Notes under the pieces: model-generated
What the model was told of the DNA's origin: nothing
What the model saw: only the letters and a program-made list of their open reading frames with translations
Database searches by the model: none
Position numbers and translations under genes: made by a program
DNA from: Calditrichota bacterium
Lineage (GTDB): Bacteria; Zhuqueibacterota; Zhuqueibacteria; Zhuqueibacterales; Geothermadaptataceae
Assembly (NCBI GenBank): GCA_008501545.1
Contig: QQUM01000796.1
Span: 1 to 8,140 of the forward strand
Reading direction: 5' to 3'
DNA: 8,140 nt
Shown: positions 1-6,225 of the stretch, piece after piece
How positions within the stretch are numbered: position 1 is the first letter of the stretch
Layout: each line of letters begins with the position of its first letter

Positions 1-98
1 GTGGACGACAATTTTCCACACTGACTGGTACATTTTGAATATTAATAAAACGTGTGCATCTCTTTGTGGGTGGACAGATTATCCGTTCGTCCGAAATC

Positions 99-110
99 GC
101 CATCGATGGC
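99..110. repeat. 12-base perfect palindrome
   Basis: GCCATCGATGGC is perfectly self-complementary. It overlaps the first copy of the direct repeat at 106-117. It could be a protein-binding site or chance; nothing else points to a function. Confidence 0.5.
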
Positions 111-142
111 TTTAAAATCGGTGCTCGAATATGGCTTTAAAA
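106..142 (+). repeat. Direct repeat ATGGCTTTAAAA, two copies 25 bases apart
   Basis: The 12-mer ATGGCTTTAAAA occurs at 106-117 and again at 131-142, a period of 25 bases. Two copies do not make an array. The spacing is not a multiple of three, so this is not a repeat at the protein level in a single frame. It may be paired binding sites or a small duplication. Confidence 0.55.
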
Positions 143-316
143 GGCTGTGTGTTGTGACTTAATATTTCATTCTCTCCCCTGAATCGAATAAATTTTTTTT
201 ATCAAAATTTGTTTGGTCTCGGAGCGTTTGTGTAAAAAGTTAGTATTTTTAAAAAAGAATGTTGCAAAACAGAGAGAGATAGCTTATATTTTTTGCCAAT
301 TCAGAATACTATTTCA

Positions 317-356
317 ATTGCCGATATAGGAATTATGCGCGAAATCTCCCGGCAAT
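317..356. repeat. Inverted repeat with 7-base arms
   Basis: ATTGCCG at 317-323 is the reverse complement of CGGCAAT at 350-356, with 26 bases between. There is no T tract after it, so it is not a normal intrinsic terminator. The function is unknown and chance is possible. Confidence 0.35.
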
Positions 357-367
357 GGGATAGAATT

Positions 368-383
368 AACTTCCCAAGAAGTT
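368..383. repeat. Short inverted repeat AACTTC-N4-GAAGTT
   Basis: The arms AACTTC (368-373) and GAAGTT (378-383) match perfectly around a four-base centre. The size would suit an operator for a dimeric regulator about 120 bases upstream of the gene at 502. No regulator gene is nearby, so this is only a possibility. Confidence 0.3.
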
Positions 384-501
384 CCTAATCCTTTTCAATG
401 TTGACTTTTCAAGAATTGCAGAATCCCTACCCGGTGCATTAAAAAAGTCCTGAAAATATCAAGTAGAAATTTGACAACGAATCTTAATCTGAGGTTAAAA
501 C

Positions 502-858
502 GTGGCGCAAGTAAGTACGATTCCAGATGAAATTGCATCGTTTATGACAAACAATCCCCTGAATCATGAAGAATTGCCGGATGTGATCAACCTGGCTTTT
601 AGTGGCGAAAGAAAACCTGAAGCCTGGCATGTTCGTCCAGCAACCAGACAGGTTATTCGAGGATTTAACAAGTTAGCCCCGGTAACGGTTATGCTGCCTT
701 TGGAGACCTGGAGAAAATTGATCAAGAAAAACGATATTTGTCTCTGGAACCAGGCAGTGAAAGAAGGCTACATCCATATTCACGGCGATAAAAATGCTTC
801 TGAAGCAGTCTCACGAATTTTTAGCACCCCTGTAAATCCAGTACAAGAAATAGAATAG
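502..858 (+). CDS. Hypothetical protein, 118 residues, GTG start
   Basis: I do not recognise this family. The GTG start is supported by GAGG at 491-494, seven bases upstream, and no nearby in-frame ATG has a comparable site. The frame is open to TAG at 856-858. The product appears soluble: no signal peptide, no membrane segment, mixed charge. The N-terminal third (residues 1-35) is acidic, and the centre (about 36-60) is basic and aromatic with AWHVRPATRQVIRGF. The following part (about 60-105) alternates hydrophobic and charged residues in a way that suggests a small alpha/beta fold, including YIHIHGD near residue 92. It stands alone, convergent with the phosphatase gene, and the 156 bases between their stops hold no clear hairpin. 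It could be a small enzyme-like or adaptor domain. I am fairly sure it is coding and unsure of everything else. Confidence 0.65.
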   Translation: MAQVSTIPDEIASFMTNNPLNHEELPDVINLAFSGERKPEAWHVRPATRQVIRGFNKLAPVTVMLPLETWRKLIKKNDICLWNQAVKEGYIHIHGDKNASEAVSRIFSTPVNPVQEIE

Positions 859-1014
859 TGGAAATACCGCAATTCCTGTGCGCTTTCAACCACTCACTTT
901 CTAACACTAAATTACCCTCATATCAGTTTTTGTATAGCATCGGGTAAGTGCATTAAGATAGTGGTTTTAGTGATAGAATTCCAACGAAGTTTTCTTTTAA
1001 ACCGGTACGCTTTC

Positions 1015-3561
1015 CTAAGACGCGTTCTGAGTGTGCCTTTTAATAACAAATAAAGTATAATCATCAGTGAGGGGCTTTTTGTTGTAAAAGGCCGTTAGTT
1101 CCATCACAACTTTTTCAACTAATTGGTGCGTGGAGAGTTTTCTGTGGGTTCTCAGCACCTGCTGCAATCGCTCTTCCCCGAAAAAATGTTCTTCATCATT
1201 TTCTATTTTAGCCTCAACAAGACCATCGGTAAAACAGAAAAATGAATCTCCCGGGGCCAGGTCAAAGGTAACCGGCTGCATTAATTTTTCGAGATGATTG
1301 TTGTTGCCCGCCAGACCAATGCCAATCCCTTTACTTTCTATCTCACGTATCGCTGTCATCGTATCACCTGGGATGAGAATGGGCAGCGTGTGACCGGCAC
1401 GAATAAACTGAATTGCATGTTTTTTCGTGTCGAGAATGCCGACGATGGCCGTGACAAACATTTGCGAATCGATGGCCGGGTCTGAAAAATATTCATTGAG
1501 CCGCTTGACGATTTCCCGGACATCTTGTGTAAATTGCGGAGAAAAACGCAATAAACTGACACACTGGGCCATATAAAATGCCGCACTTGTGCCTTTGCCG
1601 CTGACATCACCAATCGTGAACAGATATTTGTTTTTTCCCAAAGGAACCATGTCGTAAAAATCACCACCAACTTCGGCTGCTGTTTTGAAACTTGCTTCGA
1701 TGGAATATCCATCTACTGTTGGCAGTCTGGTGGGTAAGAGACTGAGCTGAACTTCTCGCGCAATTTGTAATTCATGCTCCAACCTGCCTTTTTCACGTGC
1801 CTCAGCGATGGTCTTCTTCAGGCGGTCTCCCATCGAATTAAAATGACTCGCCAATTCGACAAATTCATCCTGTCCTTCGACTCGAACTTTGAAGTTGAGG
1901 TTTCCGGAGGCGATCTCCCGAATACCTCCTTGCAATTGATTGAATTTCTGCACGATCATTTCATTTATTTCCGCACCAAAACGCACGACACGCTTGATAA
2001 GCAAACTGTTGAGAAGGAGATAAGCAATGAGCAGGAATAAAATATTTCGTAACACCGTGGATGAGAAAACTGCGGCATTGGGTTTGAGAATGACGTCGTA
2101 TGCGAAGTAACCCGCTTTTTGAAAAGAGTTATTGTAATGATCGATAAATAACCTGCCAAATACGAATTGCTCTTGCCCAAATATCTTGAATTTAATATTC
2201 GACCTGTCATCGACGCCGGATTGAGTGATGCGACTGAATCGCGTGTGTACCGGGGCTTCTTTTTCATAAGGGAGCCAACTGAATGGGAAAATTCGGATTG
2301 GTTTATCCTTCTGCCAATAGTCCAGTGAATAGACGTACTTCTCCCACCGATGGGGTTTGTAAGGATAGCCGAGCATGTCACTGCCAATCACCGGGACAAA
2401 AGCAGAACCCATGTAGTGAATAAATCCGTCATCCATGCGCACAAAATGATAGGTGTTTTTATTTTCTCCGTCCTGGTGGAAAAGAAAATAGGCGCGTTCC
2501 TGGGTACGACTCATGCCGCCCGGTTCGAGAGCAAGCACACCATCCCCGGGGATGGTTCCATAATTCGGTTGCAGGAAATAGCCATCGAGGTTGATGCCGG
2601 TGCGTAATGCTGCACTATCGATTGTGTATGTTGTCATGCCACGTGGAATATTTTCTTCTTTAATGTTGTCGAAGAGATCTTTGATCGCCAAACGCACCTG
2701 ATCTGCCTGCCAGCCAGCGATGAAGAATTGAAATACCAGGGTCAGAATGATGAATTGGAATATTTGTGGAAAAGTTGACTGAAACAAGCTGGATATCCAG
2801 AGTTTTCTCGCCAGTCGAGCGTGATTGTAAATCATCACGATGGGAGTTTTTATCGCGATGGCCAGTATGTAGGCCAGTATTAAAAAGTAGAGAAGTTCTG
2901 CGAACGCCAGCATATGACCTGAAGCGATGTTTGTAATTGCAGCGGATTCCAGCGCTGTATTATTAAAAAGTTGGCGGAAGATGAAAAGCGATGCAAAAAG
3001 GTAAATCCAGCATTCTGTTTTTGACAGATTTTCCAACCAGCGCAAGCGTTTCAAGAGACTGGCGAATATGAAAAGTTTCACAAGAATCAGTGGAAATTCA
3101 TATTCGGATTGATAGAATTCTAAAAAGAAATAGCCTAAAATAAAAAAGATCAGCAATGTGCCAAACCGGCCTTCGCTGTTTTCGAGTAGCACGAGGCTGA
3201 AGGTGATCGCAAATCCAAACAGGCACGTATTATAGAAAAAGGATTCGCCTCCCCCACTAGCAGGAAATAGGGATAAGATGAAAATCAGGAATTGAATGCT
3301 TAATAACAGGAGTAATTCGGATGGTGGTTTTAGATTGTCGTTAATTTGAGTGACAAATTGCAGCCAGAAAAAGCCGAATATGAAAAGCGCAATTAGGGAT
3401 CTTCCTCCAAAACCAAAACCAGGCAACGCGACGAGGAGTAGAAAACCAACAATGGCACCTGCAGTATAAATAATAAACGGCCACGATTTGAAGTCAAAGC
3501 TTTTGCATGCCTGCCAAAATTCGAGTGAGCGTCTCGTAATGCTGAATTTTTGCTGTTGCAA
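1015..3561 (-). CDS. Membrane SpoIIE/PP2C-type serine phosphatase with HAMP domain (RsbU-like)
   Basis: An 848-residue protein predicted to dephosphorylate phosphoserine or phosphothreonine on a signalling partner in the cytoplasm. Residues about 27-284 contain some nine hydrophobic segments. Residues about 285-500 form a hydrophilic, probably extracytoplasmic region, followed by a last membrane segment (503-523), HAMP (about 524-585), a short coiled coil (585-605) and the phosphatase domain (607-842). The PP2C metal-binding signatures are intact: GGDFYD (D634, D637), GDVSGKG (D652), FTDG (D779) and DDYT (D833/D834). It should therefore be catalytically active. The TTG start is backed by AGGAG six bases upstream, and the first in-frame ATG is only at residue 217, inside the membrane region. 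Known relatives (RsbU type) act on anti-sigma antagonists in partner switching. No such partner is encoded nearby, so the target is unknown. The domain call is firm and the pathway is inferred. Confidence 0.93.
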   Translation of the reverse strand: MQQQKFSITRRSLEFWQACKSFDFKSWPFIIYTAGAIVGFLLLVALPGFGFGGRSLIALFIFGFFWLQFVTQINDNLKPPSELLLLLSIQFLIFILSLFPASGGGESFFYNTCLFGFAITFSLVLLENSEGRFGTLLIFFILGYFFLEFYQSEYEFPLILVKLFIFASLLKRLRWLENLSKTECWIYLFASLFIFRQLFNNTALESAAITNIASGHMLAFAELLYFLILAYILAIAIKTPIVMIYNHARLARKLWISSLFQSTFPQIFQFIILTLVFQFFIAGWQADQVRLAIKDLFDNIKEENIPRGMTTYTIDSAALRTGINLDGYFLQPNYGTIPGDGVLALEPGGMSRTQERAYFLFHQDGENKNTYHFVRMDDGFIHYMGSAFVPVIGSDMLGYPYKPHRWEKYVYSLDYWQKDKPIRIFPFSWLPYEKEAPVHTRFSRITQSGVDDRSNIKFKIFGQEQFVFGRLFIDHYNNSFQKAGYFAYDVILKPNAAVFSSTVLRNILFLLIAYLLLNSLLIKRVVRFGAEINEMIVQKFNQLQGGIREIASGNLNFKVRVEGQDEFVELASHFNSMGDRLKKTIAEAREKGRLEHELQIAREVQLSLLPTRLPTVDGYSIEASFKTAAEVGGDFYDMVPLGKNKYLFTIGDVSGKGTSAAFYMAQCVSLLRFSPQFTQDVREIVKRLNEYFSDPAIDSQMFVTAIVGILDTKKHAIQFIRAGHTLPILIPGDTMTAIREIESKGIGIGLAGNNNHLEKLMQPVTFDLAPGDSFFCFTDGLVEAKIENDEEHFFGEERLQQVLRTHRKLSTHQLVEKVVMELTAFYNKKPLTDDYTLFVIKRHTQNAS

Positions 3562-3572
3562 AAAAAACTCCT
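3562..3572 (-). promoter_or_regulatory. Ribosome binding site with T-run spacer before a TTG start
   Basis: On the minus strand AGGAG (3572-3568) is followed by six T bases and then the TTG start at 3561. The T run spans eight bases in all (3567-3560) and includes the first two bases of the start codon. This site decides the start of the phosphatase gene. Confidence 0.7.
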
Positions 3573-3599
3573 GCTGAATGAATAAAATAGTTTTGAATA

Positions 3600-3628
3600 A
3601 TAGTACTTTAAAGGGAGTTTTGAAGCAA
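3600..3628 (-). promoter_or_regulatory. Candidate sigma-70-like promoter for the phosphatase gene
   Basis: On the minus strand TTGCTT (3628-3623) and TACTAT (3605-3600) are separated by exactly 17 bases. This would start transcription near 3593 and leave a leader of about 30 bases before the TTG start. Each box departs from consensus at two or three positions, so the call rests on spacing and location. Confidence 0.4.
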
Positions 3629-3688
3629 GGGACTTTTTATTAAAAAAGGCTGAAAATGGTAAAGCCAGTGCGTTTTTTCACACCATGC

Positions 3689-3719
3689 TTGCATTACGGG
3701 CTTAATTTCAATATGTTTG
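3689..3719 (+). promoter_or_regulatory. Candidate promoter for the LEA-type lipoprotein gene
   Basis: TTGCAT (3689-3694) lies 17 bases before TATGTT (3712-3717). The extended box TATGTTTG (3712-3719) also fits the Bacteroidetes-type -7 element TAnnTTTG, with a TTG about 20 bases upstream. The predicted leader is some 40 bases, ending at the strong ribosome binding site before 3767. It lies back to back with the promoter of the phosphatase gene. Confidence 0.4.
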
Positions 3720-3754
3720 GGGCAAAATTAATATTAATGACACGTTTTCATTCC

Positions 3755-3762
3755 AGGAAGGA
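3755..3762 (+). promoter_or_regulatory. Ribosome binding site deciding the start at 3767
   Basis: AGGAAGGA ends four bases before the ATG at 3767, a strong Shine-Dalgarno match. The in-frame ATG at 3656 has no such site. Starting at 3767 also places a lipoprotein signal directly at the N-terminus. Confidence 0.75.
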
Positions 3763-3766
3763 CAAA

Positions 3767-4624
3767 ATGCGAATAAAAAGAATACTTTATTTATTGCCAT
3801 TACTGGCGCTTTTATTAGGTAGTTGTGCCGAACTTCAGAAAATTGCCAGTTTTCAAAAACCGACAGCCAATGTGACGAATGTTAAATTTGCCGGTATCTC
3901 CTTTGATGATTTAAACTTGATTGCCAATGTGCAGATTAAAAATCCAAATGCACTTGCAGTCTCATTAGCAGGTTTTGACTACGATTTTCAGGTGGCGGGA
4001 ACGTCCTTTTTAAATGGGAATCAGGAAGAAAGCTTGCGTATTGAGGCAAATGGTGCTAGTACGGTGCAAATTCCTTTGACAGTCAAATACAAAGAATTAC
4101 TCCATCAGTTCAAAGCATTAAAGGACCAGGATAGCACCCAGTATAAAATTGCAGCTGGATTTAAATTCGACCTTCCGGTTTTGGGTCCTGTCCGTGTTCC
4201 CGTCAGCCATACGGCGTACCTGCCGGTTGTAAAAATCCCCAAGGTTAAATTAGCCTCGCTGCGGTTAAAAAAGATGGGATTTACCGGAGCGGATCTCGAA
4301 TTAAAAGTCGGCATTGACAATCCGAATGCCATCGGTTTTGTGTTGAATAGCCTGGATTATGATTTTAAAATCAATCAGCAGAATTGGGCAAAAGGCGTCA
4401 CCAATAAAGAAATGCGTATAGCGAAAAAGGGAAAAAGCACAATCGCAATTCCTGTCTCGTTGAATTTTTCGCAGGTTGGCAGAACCGTTTACAACATCCT
4501 CAAAGGGAATAAAGCGCTGGATTACAGCCTGACAGGTGATGTGGGCTTAAAGACGTCTTTCCCGGGTTTTCAATCTGTAAAATTGCCTTTGAATAATACG
4601 GGAAAAGTGAAGATTTCGCGGTGA
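3767..4624 (+). CDS. LEA type 2 family lipoprotein with two tandem WHy domains
   Basis: A predicted lipoprotein of 285 residues. The N-terminus has basic residues, a leucine-rich core and the lipobox LGSC with Cys20 as the lipidation site; residue 21 is Ala, so an outer-membrane-type location is likely. The mature part holds two copies of a repeat of about 120 residues (roughly 38-154 and 158-283), each resembling the LEA14/WHy (water stress and hypersensitive response) fold. Matching positions include NPNA-x6-GFDYDF (59-74) and NPNA-x6-SLDYDF (185-200), and both copies end in a similar Pro- and Val-rich beta segment. LEA14-type proteins are linked to desiccation and stress protection; in bacterial envelopes their precise role is poorly known. 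The frame is open upstream to 3656, but that extension lacks a ribosome binding site and would bury the signal peptide. The gene is monocistronic and ends at a strong terminator. Confidence 0.88.
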   Translation: MRIKRILYLLPLLALLLGSCAELQKIASFQKPTANVTNVKFAGISFDDLNLIANVQIKNPNALAVSLAGFDYDFQVAGTSFLNGNQEESLRIEANGASTVQIPLTVKYKELLHQFKALKDQDSTQYKIAAGFKFDLPVLGPVRVPVSHTAYLPVVKIPKVKLASLRLKKMGFTGADLELKVGIDNPNAIGFVLNSLDYDFKINQQNWAKGVTNKEMRIAKKGKSTIAIPVSLNFSQVGRTVYNILKGNKALDYSLTGDVGLKTSFPGFQSVKLPLNNTGKVKISR

Positions 4625-4630
4625 GATTTT

Positions 4631-4663
4631 AAAAACGTCCGGGGATTTCCCCCCGGACTTTTT
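4631..4663. terminator. Bidirectional intrinsic terminator
   Basis: GTCCGGGG (4637-4644) pairs perfectly with CCCCGGAC (4651-4658) around a six-base loop. It is followed by five T (4659-4663) on the plus strand and preceded by five A (4631-4635), which read as T on the minus strand. It lies seven bases after the lipoprotein stop and nine bases beyond the stop of the convergent M16 operon, so it can end both transcripts. Confidence 0.9.
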
Positions 4664-4671
4664 ATTGCAAT

Positions 4672-6225
4672 TTATTGAAACGTATCTGCTGATTTCACGA
4701 TTTTCACTGATTTCACATTCAATTTGTACTTCGCTACTGCCTCATCCTCATCCAATACCTCCTTCGGAAGACCGGATTTTACCAGATTTGAATAGCTCAT
4801 CGGTGAATCAGAATTTTCCTTCAGACTCTTTGCAAGTGGTTCAGCTTCACTGGCATCTGTGACAATGGTCACGTACATGTTTTCTGTCTGCCAGCTCGTG
4901 CGTAACGCTTTGTTCACTTCATCCAGCGTTACTTTCGCGAGCAAACCATCCAATTCTTTTAGATAATTTTTGCGGCCATAAAATTTCGAATCCATGAGCC
5001 AACCCAACTGTGCACCCGGACTCTGAGCATACAATTTGATATAGCTGCGCAGGAAGGTGCGTGTCGCCTCAAAGTCTTCCTTTGTCATGCCGTTTTTAAG
5101 GAGCAGATCGAACTCGCGAATGGCCATGCGCAGCGCAAAGAGAGCATGGCCAATGGGAATATCTGAAAGCTCTGCATACTGCTTTTGCAATTGGGCGGCA
5201 ATTTGTACAGGACGAATCCAGATTGACCAATAATTTGAGGAACGCGGTACACCCGACGGCGGTAACTGGTTGCCGCCACCTTGTTCATACCATTCAATGT
5301 AGGAATAATCGCCGTAATTCATCGATCGGGTTTGACGAATTTTCTGGTACAGGCGTGAATACGATTTGCGGTGTTCACCCATCCAGGAGTTGGCGACCAT
5401 CAGTGCAGCAAAATCATCATCTGCGCGTGTCATCGCAAGGGGGGCACCGGTGAAAATCGCTGAACCGAATGCACTCTCTTTGGCTACGATTTCGACTTCA
5501 ATACCGTTTGGCATATTCGCTTTGCCCGGCTTTGGCAGGTCTGGTTTTACAGATGAAAGCTGCGCCATGTCTTTTTTCAGCCGTTTGAGAAAATCATCCG
5601 TGTAATTACCGGCGATACCAAGACGAAGGTTGTTTTTCGTGAAGAAGTTATTATAGTGGGATTTAACCTCATCGAGGGCGATGGCTTTAACACTGGCAGC
5701 TTTCCCTTCCTTCATGTGCTGGTAATTCGTCCCGCGGAACAAAAGGTCTTCGAGTGCTTTTTTGCTGTATTCTTCATCAGAAGATGCGCGAATCCCCTGT
5801 TCCACGAAGTTCAGTTGATTGGTGGTGATACGCTTGAAATCACTTTCATCAAATGCCGGTTTCAGCATGACATCGCGTAGAATCGGATAGAATTCATCTG
5901 CAAAGTCTGCTGGAACCTGGAAAGTAAAGATGCTCACTTCCTTGTCGACGGTTGAATAATAGTTCGCTGCCCATGGGAAGAGTTTATCCTGAATTTCACT
6001 GTAACTCATGTCGCCGGCACCACCCTGGGCGACCATCGATGCAGTGGTGTAAGTCAGGCCTTCTTTTCCCTGTGGATCGCAGATGGAGCCATTGCGAAAC
6101 ATCAGCTTGACGACGATTTTATTTGAATTGGGCATTTTTAATTCGACAACATCCTGTGCGGTGAGTGTGCCTGCTGCAAAAAACAACAATGAAAATAGGA
6201 GAATTGTTTTCATAATGGTTCTCAT
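4672..6225 (-). CDS. Non-catalytic M16 (insulinase-like) peptidase subunit, exported
   Basis: A 517-residue protein with an N-terminal signal peptide (cleavage likely after Ala23, LTA|QD) and the two-domain M16 layout: an N-terminal domain at about 28-185 and a C-terminal-type domain at about 190-455. The zinc site is lost: the stretch aligned with HFFEH of the upstream subunit reads YTTAS (59-63). It keeps the Arg/Tyr pair of the M16 C-terminal domain, R297 and Y304 in IRQTRSMNY, with the same seven-residue spacing as R824/Y831 of insulin-degrading enzyme. In bacterial M16B heterodimers this subunit positions the substrate. A Gly/Pro-rich loop at about 315-330 and a C-terminal tail of some 60 residues lengthen it beyond the partner. 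Its ATG overlaps the upstream stop as ATGA, so coupled translation is likely; a second ATG at 6213 (residue 5) would give an almost identical protein. Probably periplasmic. Confidence 0.9.
   Translation of the reverse strand: MRTIMKTILLFSLLFFAAGTLTAQDVVELKMPNSNKIVVKLMFRNGSICDPQGKEGLTYTTASMVAQGGAGDMSYSEIQDKLFPWAANYYSTVDKEVSIFTFQVPADFADEFYPILRDVMLKPAFDESDFKRITTNQLNFVEQGIRASSDEEYSKKALEDLLFRGTNYQHMKEGKAASVKAIALDEVKSHYNNFFTKNNLRLGIAGNYTDDFLKRLKKDMAQLSSVKPDLPKPGKANMPNGIEVEIVAKESAFGSAIFTGAPLAMTRADDDFAALMVANSWMGEHRKSYSRLYQKIRQTRSMNYGDYSYIEWYEQGGGNQLPPSGVPRSSNYWSIWIRPVQIAAQLQKQYAELSDIPIGHALFALRMAIREFDLLLKNGMTKEDFEATRTFLRSYIKLYAQSPGAQLGWLMDSKFYGRKNYLKELDGLLAKVTLDEVNKALRTSWQTENMYVTIVTDASEAEPLAKSLKENSDSPMSYSNLVKSGLPKEVLDEDEAVAKYKLNVKSVKIVKSADTFQ

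Larger units (their letters stand above)
1..501. other. Non-coding left flank, no supported gene
   Basis: No convincing gene is visible in about 500 bases. All three forward frames are broken by stops: one is open from position 2 to 115, another gives only a short stretch ending at 162. The stretch is AT-rich with A and T runs. It contains a 12-base palindrome, a 12-base direct repeat and two short inverted repeats, listed separately where distinct. The first 33 bases could be the 5' end of a minus-strand gene leaving the window, but eleven codons are too few to call. I see no convincing -35/-10 pair for the gene at 502. Confidence 0.6.

Noticed and set aside
106..142. Two-copy repeat considered as a CRISPR remnant
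   Set aside because: The 12-base units with a 13-base gap are far too short, there are only two copies, and no cas gene is present.
106..162. Small open frame starting ATG GCT TTA in the left flank
   Set aside because: It gives only 18 codons, has no ribosome binding site, and its start lies within the palindrome and repeat.
471..499. TTGACA (471-476) followed after 17 bases by GTTAAA as a promoter for the gene at 502
   Set aside because: The -10 would overlap the ribosome binding site and transcription would begin at or after the start codon; the -10 match is also poor.
1356..1712. Minus-strand open frame of 118 codons within the phosphatase gene
   Set aside because: It lies in another frame of the conserved catalytic region, whose PP2C motifs show which frame is real.
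3656..3766. N-terminal extension of the LEA lipoprotein from the ATG at 3656
   Set aside because: There is no ribosome binding site, it spans the candidate promoter, and it would bury the lipoprotein signal. The ATG at 3767 with AGGAAGGA fits better.
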